Positions 53,064 through 62,397 are shown, counted from the stretch's first letter. The stretch is DNA of 64,000 bases from G963691885 sp963691885 (GCA_963691885.1 OY829843.1:620001-684000), one strand, 5' to 3'. The notes: generated from the letters alone by a model not told the origin. Numbers and translations: made by a program.

Positions 53064-54605
53064 GTGAGTCAGGAAAACCGTTCGGCACGCCGTGGGCGGC
53101 GGCAACGTTCTAATCAGCAGACAAGTTCAAAACGAGACGTAAATTACCACCAGCTTCGGAATCCATTTCCGGTTATGTCGGTTTTCTCCGATGACGAAGC
53201 GGCGGCCATGCACGAAACAGCGCTTCGGACGCTTGAAGAGCTCGGGATGAAGGTCCTGCTTGCGGAGGCCCGAGAGATATTCGCCCATGGCGGTGCCCGT
53301 GTTGACGATGAGATGGTCTTCATTGGTCGGGAAATGGTCGAAGCAGCTCTCGCGACGGCACCCAAGTCGATATCATGCCGGGCGGGACATCCAGGTCGAG
53401 ACACGCTCCTGGAGTTGGGCACAGTCAACTTCCAGCCCGGGGCTGGCGCACCTCATGCGACTGATTTGAGGCGTGGTCGCAGACCGGGTTCTGCCGATGA
53501 TTACCGTGAATACACGATGATTGCGGATCACTTTGACGTGTTTCAAGTGATGTCGCCTTCGGTGGAGCCCCAGGACGTGCCAACGAATCTGCGCCATTAT
53601 TTTACGACCCGCATCCAAGTTGAATACACAGACAAGTTCCCGTTTCTCTTCGCGCGCGGTACGCCGCAAACGCTCGATAATTTTGAGATGCTGCAAATTG
53701 CCCGTGGTCTTTCCGAGGACCAGTTCCGCGATCAGGCTTACGCTTACACAATCATCAACACCAACTCGCCCCGGACGCTCGATATTCCGATGGCCCAGGG
53801 GCTAATTGACTTCGCACGGTGGCGGCAATTGTCGATCGTGACGCCATTCACCCTCATGGGCGCGATGGCACCTATAACGGTGGCTGGTGCCATCACCCTC
53901 TCGCATGCGGAGTGTCTGGCAGCGATTACCCTGACACAATTGGTAAACCCGGGCGCACCTGTGTGCTATGGTACATTCACCTCCAACGTTGATATGAAAT
54001 CGGGCTCTCCGGCATTCGGCACGCCGCGCCACTTTCAGGCCTCACTGGCGGCCGGTCAAATGGCCAGGATGGTCGGATTGCCTTGGCGTTCTGCGGCGGG
54101 ATCGGCGTCAAATATCAATGATGTCCAGGCTGCCAACGAAAACCAGCTTGGGCTCTGGGGCTGTCTTCTCGCCGGTGCGACGGTTATTATTCATTCAGCT
54201 GGTTGGCTCGAAGGTGGGCTGACCGTGTCATATGAAAAACTGATCTCAGACGTCGAGGTTCTCAATATGGTCGCCGAACTCTGCGCAGGTACAAAGGCGG
54301 GTGTGGATGAAATTGGTCTTGCAAGTGCCCTCATGCAGGTGAACCCATCAGGCCATTTTTTCGATGCCCCGCAAACAATGGAACGCTACAACACAGAATT
54401 CTATGAACCCATTCTTCATGATTACGCGAATTTCGGAACCTGGACCGAGCGTGGCGCGATCGACGCCAATCGGCGCGCAACGAAGGTGTGGGAAGAGATT
54501 GTAGCCAAACCCCATGTGCCACGGACAGATGCTGATCGTTTAGCAGCACTCGCTGAATTCATCGAGAGTCGGACCGTCGAAGGTGGCGCTCCACCTGAGA
54601 GCTGA
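53064..54605 (+). CDS. MttB-family methylamine/betaine:corrinoid methyltransferase, non-pyrrolysine
   Basis: 513 aa from a GTG at 53064, 4 bp after the DMGDH-like stop. Matches the MttB superfamily: a TIM-barrel with PVMSVFSDDEAAAMHETALRTLEELGMKV, PGAGAPHATDLRRG, GAMAPITVAGAITLSHAECLA, and SNVDMKSGSPAFGTPRHFQ. The frame is read through with no internal TAG, so there is no pyrrolysine, as in the MtgB/MtpB/MtcB-type members that demethylate glycine betaine, proline betaine or carnitine. Neither a corrinoid protein (MttC-like) nor its activase is in the window. The substrate is probably a quaternary amine; the exact one is unknown. Confidence 0.88.
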   Translation: MSQENRSARRGRRQRSNQQTSSKRDVNYHQLRNPFPVMSVFSDDEAAAMHETALRTLEELGMKVLLAEAREIFAHGGARVDDEMVFIGREMVEAALATAPKSISCRAGHPGRDTLLELGTVNFQPGAGAPHATDLRRGRRPGSADDYREYTMIADHFDVFQVMSPSVEPQDVPTNLRHYFTTRIQVEYTDKFPFLFARGTPQTLDNFEMLQIARGLSEDQFRDQAYAYTIINTNSPRTLDIPMAQGLIDFARWRQLSIVTPFTLMGAMAPITVAGAITLSHAECLAAITLTQLVNPGAPVCYGTFTSNVDMKSGSPAFGTPRHFQASLAAGQMARMVGLPWRSAAGSASNINDVQAANENQLGLWGCLLAGATVIIHSAGWLEGGLTVSYEKLISDVEVLNMVAELCAGTKAGVDEIGLASALMQVNPSGHFFDAPQTMERYNTEFYEPILHDYANFGTWTERGAIDANRRATKVWEEIVAKPHVPRTDADRLAALAEFIESRTVEGGAPPES

Positions 54606-54608
54606 TCG

Positions 54609-55277
54609 ATGGTTACCTCTTCTCCGATACTCCATCGCGACGATCCCAATCGTGAACAGCTTGTTGGCCATATAAAAGTCACACGTGAAGACTGGTTGAA
54701 CATGGCTAGAGACGCGTTGGTGACCGAAGGTGTTGAAAGTGTCAAAATCCTGCCTCTGGCCAATCGGATGGGCGTAAGCCGGTCCAGCTTTTACTGGTAT
54801 TTTGAAAACAGGGACGATCTGCTGGACGCTCTTCTGATTGAATGGGAAGAACGAAACACGGCCAAGATTGTTGCACATTGCGAACTGCCCGGTGACGGCA
54901 TCAATGAAGCCATATGCAACTTCTTCAATTGCTTTCTTGATCCCAGGCATTTTGACCGGGGCCTCGATTTCGCGATCCGCGAATGGGCGAGACGCGACCC
55001 AAATTTGCGTCTGCGCATTGATGCTGCGGATGAAATCAGAATTGAGGCAGTGACGGCAATGTTCGCCCGGCACGGTTATGAACCTGACGAAGCAGACGCC
55101 CGGGCGCGTATCCTGTACTTCATGCAACTTGGATATCATGCGCTAGATATTCGCGAACATATTGATACACGATTATCACGGGTCTCAGGATATCTGTTAG
55201 GCTTCACCGGCAGAAAGCCGGACGCCGACTTGGTGGCACAGTTTCAACGCAATGTGTTACGCCTCATACCTACGTGA
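54609..55277 (+). CDS. TetR-family regulator of the DMGDH/mttB unit
   Basis: 222 aa. Helix-turn-helix at about 25-70 (TREDWLNMARDALVTEGVESVKILPLANRMGVSRSSFYWYFENRDDLLDALL), then a helical ligand-binding domain. ATG is 4 bp after the mttB stop, so the three genes form one transcript. The palindrome at 50547 is its likely operator; inducer unknown. The last 30 residues run into the decayed monooxygenase remnant. Confidence 0.9.
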   Translation: MVTSSPILHRDDPNREQLVGHIKVTREDWLNMARDALVTEGVESVKILPLANRMGVSRSSFYWYFENRDDLLDALLIEWEERNTAKIVAHCELPGDGINEAICNFFNCFLDPRHFDRGLDFAIREWARRDPNLRLRIDAADEIRIEAVTAMFARHGYEPDEADARARILYFMQLGYHALDIREHIDTRLSRVSGYLLGFTGRKPDADLVAQFQRNVLRLIPT

Positions 55278-55373
55278 TGCTGCATTCAGCACTCTCAAGG
55301 TTAGAAATCCACTTGTCTGGACATTGAAACAGTCGCCCAAAGCGGCACAAAAATGGTTTGGCGACCGTCGTTT

Positions 55374-55524
55374 TCTCCCCAACGCCCATCACTCCTGGTA
55401 TCCGAGCGCAACACCCCCAGCAAAACCCGCGTCTTCATACCCTGTTCCGGCGGCATGGCCCGCTACCGCAAAATCTGTACCGACATCGCCGACCGCAATT
55501 ACGAAGGGGTTTGACCGGTCCTGA
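55374..55524 (+). pseudogene. Decayed 3' end of a Baeyer-Villiger monooxygenase gene
   Basis: This stretch resembles the last 50 codons of the monooxygenase at 48616-50235 (its 50085-50235). It retains NAHHSWYPSA, then after one base is lost, TRVFIPCSGGMARYRKICTD and IADRNYEG, then one extra G and FDRS-TGA. The TTCCGGCGGCATGGCCCGCT tract is identical in both. At least two frameshifts and about a fifth of residues changed mean it is a relic. The region 55278-55373 before it and 55525-55598 after it show no gene. Confidence 0.85.
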
Positions 55525-55598
55525 TTGTGCAATTGATTGACGCGCAACCCGGAAAGTCGCAGTGTTCGCTTCCTATAAAACGTAACGGACCTCATCTC

Positions 55599-56921
55599 AT
55601 GTCACCGCCTGTTGACTTAGTGCCTTCTGATGCCGCTTTACCGAAGCGGGTGGATGTTGTTGTGATCGGGGGCGGGGTTGCCGGGGTCTCTACCGCCTGG
55701 CATCTTGCGAAGGCTGGCAAGCGGGTGGCGCTTGTCGAAAAAGGGCAAGTCGCCGCCGAACAATCGAGCCGCAACTGGGGCTATTGCCGACAGCAGGGGC
55801 GCGACCCCAGTGAAATTCCACTGATCATGGAAAGCCTGAAAATCTGGCGCGGGCTGAATGAAGAGATCGATGAGGAGACGGGCTATCGCACCGCTGGCGT
55901 CGCCTATCTGGGCGACAGGGACAGCGACGTCGCGCGCTATGAAGAGTGGATCGACCACGCCAAGCAATATCAGCTGGACACGCAACTGGTGACCGGCAGT
56001 GAGCTGGACAAGCTGGCCCCCGACAGCCAGCGCAAATGGAAGGCAGCCCTCTATACCCCCAGCGACGGCAAGGCCGAACCCGCCAAGGCCGTTCCCGCCC
56101 TGGCACGGGCCGCCCGCGCGCTTGGCGTCACCATCCATCAGAATTGCGCGGCCCGCGGTTTTGAAACGAAAGGGGGCCAGATCTCTTTCCTCGTCACAGA
56201 GCTGGGGTCAATCAAATGCGACGCCATCGTTGTTGCGAGCGGGGCCTGGTCCCGCCTCTTCCTGCGCCATCACGGGATCGACATGCCCCAGCAGGTCAGC
56301 ATTTCCAGCGTCATGCGCAGCAAGCCGTTTGAGGAGGTGATTTCCACCTCACTCAGCGGGCCGGATTTTGCGATCAGGCGGCGAATGGACGGGGCCTATA
56401 CCATCGCCCATGGCAATATGTGGAATTACGACATTGTGCCGGATTCCTTCCGCCTGATGAAAAAGTTCTGGGCCGCCTATCAGACCGAGAAATCCGGCAT
56501 CCGCATGCGGTTCGGAAAGCGGTTCTTTCAGGCGCTGCGTCATGAAAAAGCCAAGCCACTGGATCAGCAATCCGCCTTTGAAGAGGTCCGCATCTGGAAC
56601 CCACAACCAGACCCGGACATTCTGCGTCAGGCGGAGCGCAACCTGAAAGCCGCCTTCCCGGCCTTTAAAGGGCTTGAGATTGAGCAGCGCTGGGCAGGCG
56701 CTATCGACGTCACGCCTGATGCCGTCCCGGTGATATCAGAAGTACCGTCACAACAGGGCCTCTTCGTTTCAACCGGGTATAGCGGGCATGGGTTCGGGAT
56801 TGGGCCCGGGGCCGGCAAACTGACCGCCGAACTGGTGCGCGGCGTCACCCCCTGTGTCGACCCAACACCCTTCCGGTTTGACCGGTTTGACGGCGCGGTT
56901 GCCCCCTATTCCGGGATCTAG
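55599..56921 (+). CDS. FAD-dependent amino-acid/amine oxidoreductase (DAO family)
   Basis: 440 aa from ATG 55599 (GTG at 55527 also in frame but inside the pseudogene tail). FAD motif GGGVAG and LVEKGQVAAEQSSRNWG, then the substrate domain. The C-terminal GYSGHGFGIGPGAGKLTAELVRG closes the FAD site as in DadA and glycine/sarcosine oxidases. It probably oxidises a secondary or D-amino acid. It may once have followed the monooxygenase directly, before the DMGDH/MttB block came in between. Confidence 0.88.
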   Translation: MSPPVDLVPSDAALPKRVDVVVIGGGVAGVSTAWHLAKAGKRVALVEKGQVAAEQSSRNWGYCRQQGRDPSEIPLIMESLKIWRGLNEEIDEETGYRTAGVAYLGDRDSDVARYEEWIDHAKQYQLDTQLVTGSELDKLAPDSQRKWKAALYTPSDGKAEPAKAVPALARAARALGVTIHQNCAARGFETKGGQISFLVTELGSIKCDAIVVASGAWSRLFLRHHGIDMPQQVSISSVMRSKPFEEVISTSLSGPDFAIRRRMDGAYTIAHGNMWNYDIVPDSFRLMKKFWAAYQTEKSGIRMRFGKRFFQALRHEKAKPLDQQSAFEEVRIWNPQPDPDILRQAERNLKAAFPAFKGLEIEQRWAGAIDVTPDAVPVISEVPSQQGLFVSTGYSGHGFGIGPGAGKLTAELVRGVTPCVDPTPFRFDRFDGAVAPYSGI

Positions 56922-57002
56922 GGCCGCTTTCCCGGCACAAAGCCTTGCCAGAGGGGTGCAGACTCTGCTTTCACTGCGGAAACCGCTGCAGACTGGAACC
57001 TG

Positions 57003-57671
57003 ATGATGAGCCTGACCCCCGCCCAGATTACCGCCCGCATCCTGATCGAAACCGAATCCGTGCTGTTTCGCCCAGATGACCCGTTCATCTTCACCTCCGG
57101 TCGGGCCAGCCCGGTATACACCGATTGCCGCAAGCTGATCGGTTTCCCGCGGGCCCGCCAGCGCCTGATGAAAATGGGCGCGGCGATGATTGAAGAAGTG
57201 GTCGGGTTTGAGAGCCTGGATGTGGTCGCAGGCGGCGAAACCGCCGGTATCCCCTTTGCCGCCTGGATGTCAGACCTGCTGATGCTGCCGATGTGTTACG
57301 TCCGCAAAAAGCCGAAAGGGTTCGGGCGCAATGCGCGGATTGAAGGTAATCTGGAAGAAGGACAGCGGGTCCTGCTGGTAGAGGATCTGGCAACAGATGG
57401 AGGGTCCAAACTGTCCTTCGTGAATGGCATCCGTGAGGCTGGTGCGAGCTGCAACCATTGTTTCGTCGTCTTCCATTACGGGATCTTCCCGCAGGCACTG
57501 GATGACCTGAAGGCAGAAGGTGTTGATCTACACGCGCTTTGCACCTGGTGGGACATTCTGGACTATGTCGAGGGCGCAAACCTTTTCCCCGCCGATCAGC
57601 TAAAGGAAATCCGCGCCTTCCTGGACGATCCCGTCAGCTGGTCCCGCGCCCACGGCGGCAAAGAAGACTGA
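57003..57671 (+). CDS. pyrE: Orotate phosphoribosyltransferase-like
   Basis: 222 aa. LIETESVLFRPDDPFIFTSGRASPVYTDCRKLIGFPRAR at the start and the PRPP-binding VLLVEDLATDGGSK (E127-D128 central) mark type I PRTases, with substrate loop VRKKPKGFGRNARIEG. It makes OMP from orotate and PRPP. The ATG at 57003 has a second ATG right after it, with GGA seven bases upstream. No other pyr gene is adjacent. Alpha-proteobacterial genomes often hold a second PyrE-like protein, so its role in de novo synthesis is likely but not certain. Confidence 0.88.
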   Translation: MMSLTPAQITARILIETESVLFRPDDPFIFTSGRASPVYTDCRKLIGFPRARQRLMKMGAAMIEEVVGFESLDVVAGGETAGIPFAAWMSDLLMLPMCYVRKKPKGFGRNARIEGNLEEGQRVLLVEDLATDGGSKLSFVNGIREAGASCNHCFVVFHYGIFPQALDDLKAEGVDLHALCTWWDILDYVEGANLFPADQLKEIRAFLDDPVSWSRAHGGKED

Positions 57672-57809
57672 TCTGACCGCTCTTTATCTGCGCGTTCCTT
57701 TAAAAACACGGTTTCCTGACTGGAAGCCGCCGTTCTGCGTGATACTCTCTTTGCATCAGACGTTTTGGCGTCTTGCGCGTGAGATCATGAGTGAAGGAAT
57801 TCGGCGGAT

Positions 57810-59489
57810 ATGATGAAGGCTTTTCGGGCATTGGGGCGAGCGGCACTGGCCGCGTTGATACTTTCCGGATTTGGGGCACCAGCGGCTCTGGCCGCGAGTA
57901 AGGAAAAGCTGACCATCGGGCTCAGCCAGTTTCCAAGCACGCTGCACCCGAATTTCGATTCCATGCTGGCGAAATCCTATATCAACGCAATGGCAAGACG
58001 CCTGATCACGGTCCATAACGCCGATTGGGAAGTGATCTGTGTTCTCTGCCTGGAGCTGCCGGATCTGGAAAAGAACACCGCCCGGTTTGAGATGACCCCC
58101 GACGGGAAACCGGGCCTTGCGGTGGATTACAGTCTGGATCCTAGGGCCGTCTGGGCAGATGGCACGCCCATGACCACCAAGGATATCAAGTTTACCTGGG
58201 AAGTAGGTCGTCATCCGGAAACCGGCATTGATAATGTAGAGCTGTTCCGCCGCATCCTCTCAATCGATGTGCATGATGATCATCGTTTCACGCTCCATCT
58301 TGACCGGCGGTCCTGCGACTATCAGGGGATCAACGGTTTCGAAATCCTGCCAGAGCATGTAGAGGCAGCCGCCTTTACCGACCCGGCCAATTACCGCAAG
58401 CAGACCTTTTATGACCGCGACCCGACCAATCCGGGCCTTTGGTTTGGTCCCTACAAAATCAAGCAGGTGGTCAATGGCGACCGGATCATTCTGGACCGAA
58501 ATCCTCGCTGGTGGGGCAAATCCCCCTTCTTTGACGAGATTGAGGTGCGCGTCATCGAAAATACCGCGGCCCTCACCGCCAATCTGCTGGCCGGCGACAT
58601 TGACATGATCGCGGGCGAATCCGGCATCTCCATCGATCAGGCGCTTTCCTTTGAGCGCCGTCATGGGGATGATTTCCAAATCATCTATCGCGCGGGCCTT
58701 GTCTATGAACATCTCGATGTGAACCTGGACAGCCCGATCCTGGGGGATGTCGCAGTCAGGCAGGCCCTGATCCAGGGGATTGATCGTCAGGCGATCAGCG
58801 AACGCCTGTTCCAGGGGAAACAACCGGTCGCCCATGGTCAGGTCCACCCGCTGGACTCCGTTCATTATGACCGTATTCCGCGTTACGGTTTTGACCCGGA
58901 AAAAGCGGGCGCAGCGCTGGATGCCGCCGGTTGGACCATGGGTCCGAACGGCATTCGCCAGAATGCGGAGGGCACGCCATTTCAGTTTGAACTGATCACG
59001 ACGGCGGGCAACAAGACTCGCGAGCTGGTACAGCAAGTCCTGCAAAGCCAGTGGCGGGAAATTGGCGTGGATGTGCGCCTGCGCAATGAGCCGCCCCGTG
59101 TCCTGTTTGGCGAAACCATTGCGAAGCGTAAATTCACCGGGATGGCGATGTTCGCCTGGCTGTCTTCACCCCAGAATATTCCCCGAACAACCCTGCATTC
59201 GGAAATGATCCCGACAGAGGAGAATGCCTGGGCCGGACAGAACTACACCGGCTATAACAATCCCCGCATGGATACGGTGATCGACGATCTGGAACTTGTC
59301 TGTGAGGAGGAAGCCAATCAGGCCCTGTGGCAGGAATTGCAGACGACTTATGCGACGGATCTCCCTGCCATTCCGCTCTATTTCCGCTCCCAGCCCTTTA
59401 TCCTGCCAAAGAACCTGACGGGGCTGACACCGACCGGGCATCAATACAGTTCAACCCATTGGGTCGAAGAATGGGCAATTGCCGAATGA
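57810..59489 (+). CDS. ABC transporter substrate-binding protein, peptide/nickel type (family 5)
   Basis: 559 aa. Signal peptide of about 28 residues (basic MMKAFRALGR then AALAALILSGFGAPAALA-A). The mature protein has KLTIGLSQFPSTLHPNFDSM and DPRAVWADGTPMTTKDIKFTWE, the signature of family 5 solute-binding proteins (OppA/DppA). GGCGG precedes the ATG. It binds di-/oligopeptides or other small solutes and hands them to the two permeases that follow. A 36-bp gap leads to the first permease gene. Ligand unknown. Confidence 0.92.
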   Translation: MMKAFRALGRAALAALILSGFGAPAALAASKEKLTIGLSQFPSTLHPNFDSMLAKSYINAMARRLITVHNADWEVICVLCLELPDLEKNTARFEMTPDGKPGLAVDYSLDPRAVWADGTPMTTKDIKFTWEVGRHPETGIDNVELFRRILSIDVHDDHRFTLHLDRRSCDYQGINGFEILPEHVEAAAFTDPANYRKQTFYDRDPTNPGLWFGPYKIKQVVNGDRIILDRNPRWWGKSPFFDEIEVRVIENTAALTANLLAGDIDMIAGESGISIDQALSFERRHGDDFQIIYRAGLVYEHLDVNLDSPILGDVAVRQALIQGIDRQAISERLFQGKQPVAHGQVHPLDSVHYDRIPRYGFDPEKAGAALDAAGWTMGPNGIRQNAEGTPFQFELITTAGNKTRELVQQVLQSQWREIGVDVRLRNEPPRVLFGETIAKRKFTGMAMFAWLSSPQNIPRTTLHSEMIPTEENAWAGQNYTGYNNPRMDTVIDDLELVCEEEANQALWQELQTTYATDLPAIPLYFRSQPFILPKNLTGLTPTGHQYSSTHWVEEWAIAE

Positions 59490-59525
59490 TCCTGTGCTGA
59501 TCAGAGCCGCCGCAGGACCTGCCCC

Positions 59526-60488
59526 ATGATCCGTTTCCTGGCCGACCGGATGATCCAGAGCAGCATTGTGCTGCTGCTGATGTCCTTTCTGATCTATGGG
59601 TTGATCGGATTGATGCCGGGCGACCCGATTGACCTGATGTTTTCCGCCAATCCGGATTTCACGGCTGAAGACGCACAACGTCTGAAAGCACTCTATGGGC
59701 TGGACCAGCCATTGATCGACCGGTATTTCCGATGGCTGGGTGACGCGCTGCAGGGGGATTTCGGCTATTCACGGTTATATTCCCAACCGGTCTTTGACGT
59801 GCTGGGACCACGGCTCGGCAACACTGCCCTCTTTCTTGGGGTCAGCCTGATCCTTTCTCTGGCGGTCGCCATCCCGCTCGGCCTGATCGCGGCAATGCGG
59901 CCCTATGGCGTGCTGGATTACAGCATCAACCTCGTCTGTTTTGCCGGAATCTCCGCGCCGCCCTTCTGGTTGGCCTTGCTCGCGATCATGCTGTTTTCCA
60001 TCACACTCGGCTGGTTCCCGGCCGGGGGACAGGCACCGCCTGGGTCGGGCTTTCTCAAGACCATTGAACACGCCATTCTGCCGATAAGCGTTCTGACCAT
60101 CGCCTCAATCGGTGGGTATACGCGGTTTATGCGCGCCTCCACCCTGGCGGTCATGCGCCAGGACTATATCAGAACCGCGCAGGCGAAGGGGCTGGGAAAA
60201 ACCCGGCTTGTCCTGGGCCATGCCCTGCAAAACGCGCTTCTGCCGCTGGTGACCATCGTCGCCCTCAGCTTTGGAACGCTGTTTTCAGGTGCTTTGATTA
60301 CAGAGACGATTTTTGCCTGGCTGGGCATGGGCAAGACGATCTACGACGCGATCCTTGGCAATGACTATAACCTGGCGCTCATCGGCCTCTTGCTGGCAAC
60401 GGCAATGGCCCTGATCGGGAATATCCTGGCCGATATTCTCTATGCGGCACTCGACCCCAGGCTTGATTTCAAGTCGGAGGGGCTGTGA
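59526..60488 (+). CDS. ABC transporter permease, DppB/OppB type
   Basis: 320 aa with six hydrophobic helices and the conserved N-terminal GLIGLMPGDPIDLMFSANPDFTAEDAQRLKALYGLDQPLIDRYFRWLGDALQGDFGYSR. The cytoplasmic EAA loop ending in RTAQAKGLGKTRLVLGHALQNALLP contacts the ATPase. AGGAC precedes the ATG. Its stop overlaps the next permease start. Confidence 0.92.
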   Translation: MIRFLADRMIQSSIVLLLMSFLIYGLIGLMPGDPIDLMFSANPDFTAEDAQRLKALYGLDQPLIDRYFRWLGDALQGDFGYSRLYSQPVFDVLGPRLGNTALFLGVSLILSLAVAIPLGLIAAMRPYGVLDYSINLVCFAGISAPPFWLALLAIMLFSITLGWFPAGGQAPPGSGFLKTIEHAILPISVLTIASIGGYTRFMRASTLAVMRQDYIRTAQAKGLGKTRLVLGHALQNALLPLVTIVALSFGTLFSGALITETIFAWLGMGKTIYDAILGNDYNLALIGLLLATAMALIGNILADILYAALDPRLDFKSEGL

Positions 60489-61414
60489 CCATGACAGACG
60501 CCCTGATGAGCCCTTCTGTCAGCCCGGCCCGCCGCCGGTTACAACGCTTTCTGCGCCATCGAATGGCCGTGTTAAGCGCCATCATCCTGATCCTGTTGAT
60601 CGCTGCGGCGATGAGCGCATCCCTGATTGAGGACGCGCTTGGCGTCAGCGCCACCAAGACCGATCTCTTCGGTCGTTTCCTGCCACCGTCAGACAAGAAT
60701 TGGCTTGGCACTGATGAGGTTGGCCGCGATGTGCTGGCCAGATTGCTCTATGGCGGGCAGGTGTCCCTGCTGGTCGGGCTGGTCACCGCCATCGCAACCG
60801 CCATTATCGGGGCCCTGGTCGGCCTGATTGCTGGGTTCAGGGGTGGTTGGATCGACGCCCTCTTGATGCGTTTCACCGATGCGGTGATTTCCCTGCCGCT
60901 TCTGCCCTTGCTGATCGTGTTAGCGGCAATTGATTTGAACAAGCTCGGCCTGCCAGCGGATCTGGCGACTTCCGAGGATATCAGCCTCTATCGTATCATC
61001 GTTATCATTGCGCTTTTCGGTTGGACCAGCGTTGCGCGCCTTGTCCGGGCAGAGGCACTGGCCCTGCGCCGGCGGGATTTCGTTCGCGCGGCGCTCGCCC
61101 AGGGGGCCAAACCCCGCCACATCATCCTGAAACATCTCTTGCCAAATGTCGCCTCGCCATTGGTTGTGGCAACAACGCTTTCCATTGGCAATGTCATCCT
61201 GTTTGAAAGTGTGTTGAGCTTTCTGGGGCTGGGCATTCAACCGCCGACCCCAAGCTGGGGAAACATGCTGACCAATGCGCAGGATGTGATCTGGGACAAC
61301 CCGACATTGGCAGTGTGGCCGGGCCTGATGATCTTTGTGACCGTGATTGCTTTCAACTTTCTGGGGGACGGGTTGCAGGATGCACTCGATCCCCGCGCCG
61401 ACCTTGAGAGATAG
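60485..61414 (+). CDS. ABC transporter permease, DppC/OppC type
   Basis: 309 aa from GTG 60485 (ATG 60491 possible), overlapping the DppB-like stop. Six helices; HWLGTDEVGRDVLARLLYGGQVSLLVG-like N-terminal block after the first helix (NWLGTDEVGRDVLARLLYGG) and the EAA loop RAALAQGAKPRHIILKHLLPN. The ATPase subunits (DppD/DppF) do not follow in the window: the next gene is a disordered protein. The importer must share ATPases encoded elsewhere or is incomplete. Confidence 0.92.
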   Translation: MTMTDALMSPSVSPARRRLQRFLRHRMAVLSAIILILLIAAAMSASLIEDALGVSATKTDLFGRFLPPSDKNWLGTDEVGRDVLARLLYGGQVSLLVGLVTAIATAIIGALVGLIAGFRGGWIDALLMRFTDAVISLPLLPLLIVLAAIDLNKLGLPADLATSEDISLYRIIVIIALFGWTSVARLVRAEALALRRRDFVRAALAQGAKPRHIILKHLLPNVASPLVVATTLSIGNVILFESVLSFLGLGIQPPTPSWGNMLTNAQDVIWDNPTLAVWPGLMIFVTVIAFNFLGDGLQDALDPRADLER

Positions 61415-61526
61415 ATCACATTTTCAGCAAATTTCAAAGAATCCCGAATCCGTAAAATCCATGTCTTTCAACCACTTAGAACCACATCCTCTTGCAATTT
61501 GTGCAGTGATAAATTATATTAGAGAC

Positions 61527-61535
61527 TGTGGATAA
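61527..61535 (-). other. DnaA-box-like 9-mer
   Basis: TGTGGATAA, the complement of the perfect DnaA box TTATCCACA, lies alone in the 182-bp gap before the disordered-protein gene. A single site can be chance; no cluster of boxes or AT-rich unwinding element is seen. Confidence 0.35.
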
Positions 61536-61545
61536 GTGTTCTTGC

Positions 61546-61564
61546 AGGGATTCCGAGGGATTCC
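61546..61564 (+). repeat. 9-bp tandem repeat AGGGATTCC x2
   Basis: AGGGATTCC occurs twice with one G between the copies (10-bp period), 33 bp before the next start codon. A regulator site or slippage product; undecided. Confidence 0.4.
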
Positions 61565-61596
61565 AACAGGTTAACAACGTGGAGAACCGAGTTTAA

Positions 61597-62397
61597 ATGG
61601 CCGATCTTGCGGGCATAAACAGCGCTTTTACCGTTACGACGCAGCGCAGTGCCAGCTCTTCCGAGGAGGAGCAACGCTCGGCTATTGACCGGATTATTGA
61701 GCAGCAGAGCCAGCTCAACACCAATGATGACGCCACACGGGTCGATCAAGCCAACCAGGGGCAGGCGACGCAGACCACCCCGCAAACGGGCACCGATCAA
61801 AATACTCAGACAGATACGCGGAGTGGCCAGGCAGAGGGCCGTGTCATTGAAGACCAGGTGACGCTCAGTGCTGCTGGTCAACAGGCCCTAGCAGAGCAGA
61901 CACAGCTCGCCGCCGCCAATGATGACGACGAACTGACGACAACCGAGGTCGATACCGATCTGGAAACGACAGGTACCATTTCCGCATTCGAAGACCAGAC
62001 TGAGGAAACATCGGCCGATACAACCGGTGCCGCCGGTATTGCCAATGCGGCTGCTGAAGATGCAGCGGCGGAGGATCCGGGCGTTGGGGCCGGTACAACC
62101 GGGGCCGCGGCCAGTGCAATTGCTGCAGCTGACCCGGATAGCACCGATGCAACGGCCAGAAGCAGTGCTGCTTCCGCTTTTGAGGCAACAGCCGGAACAG
62201 ATCCTGCTGAAACGACGGATGCAACGACCGGGGCAGAAACCGGTATTGCTGCCGCCAGTGATGTTGGCACCGCGACAGAGACCAACCAGACTGTTCGGGA
62301 AGAACAGGATACCGGCGTGGTCAGCGGTAACCGGGATACATCCCAGCTCGGCTCGCAGGGCCGGGAACTGGGTCAAATCGTTGATCAGTTCGCCTGA
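61597..62397 (+). CDS. Acidic, disordered Ala/Thr-rich protein, unknown
   Basis: 266 aa. Nearly all Ala, Thr, Gly, Asp, Glu, Gln and Ser; it has no Cys and virtually no aromatic residues apart from a few Phe. Short repeats of (T/A)(T/A)GA and ETxDATT type fill residues 130-235. A VIEDQVTLSAAGQQALAE string (about 85-102) resembles the D-x-V-x-L-S-x-A motif found in disordered secreted or flagellar-associated proteins, which is only an analogy. There is no signal peptide. The ATG lacks a close ribosome site (GGAG is 13 bases off). The coding bias and stop-free length support a real gene. Confidence 0.65.
   Translation: MADLAGINSAFTVTTQRSASSSEEEQRSAIDRIIEQQSQLNTNDDATRVDQANQGQATQTTPQTGTDQNTQTDTRSGQAEGRVIEDQVTLSAAGQQALAEQTQLAAANDDDELTTTEVDTDLETTGTISAFEDQTEETSADTTGAAGIANAAAEDAAAEDPGVGAGTTGAAASAIAAADPDSTDATARSSAASAFEATAGTDPAETTDATTGAETGIAAASDVGTATETNQTVREEQDTGVVSGNRDTSQLGSQGRELGQIVDQFA

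Noticed and set aside
57709..57729. 8-bp stem-loop between pyrE-like gene and substrate-binding protein
   Set aside because: One G-T pair and no T-run, so a terminator cannot be claimed.
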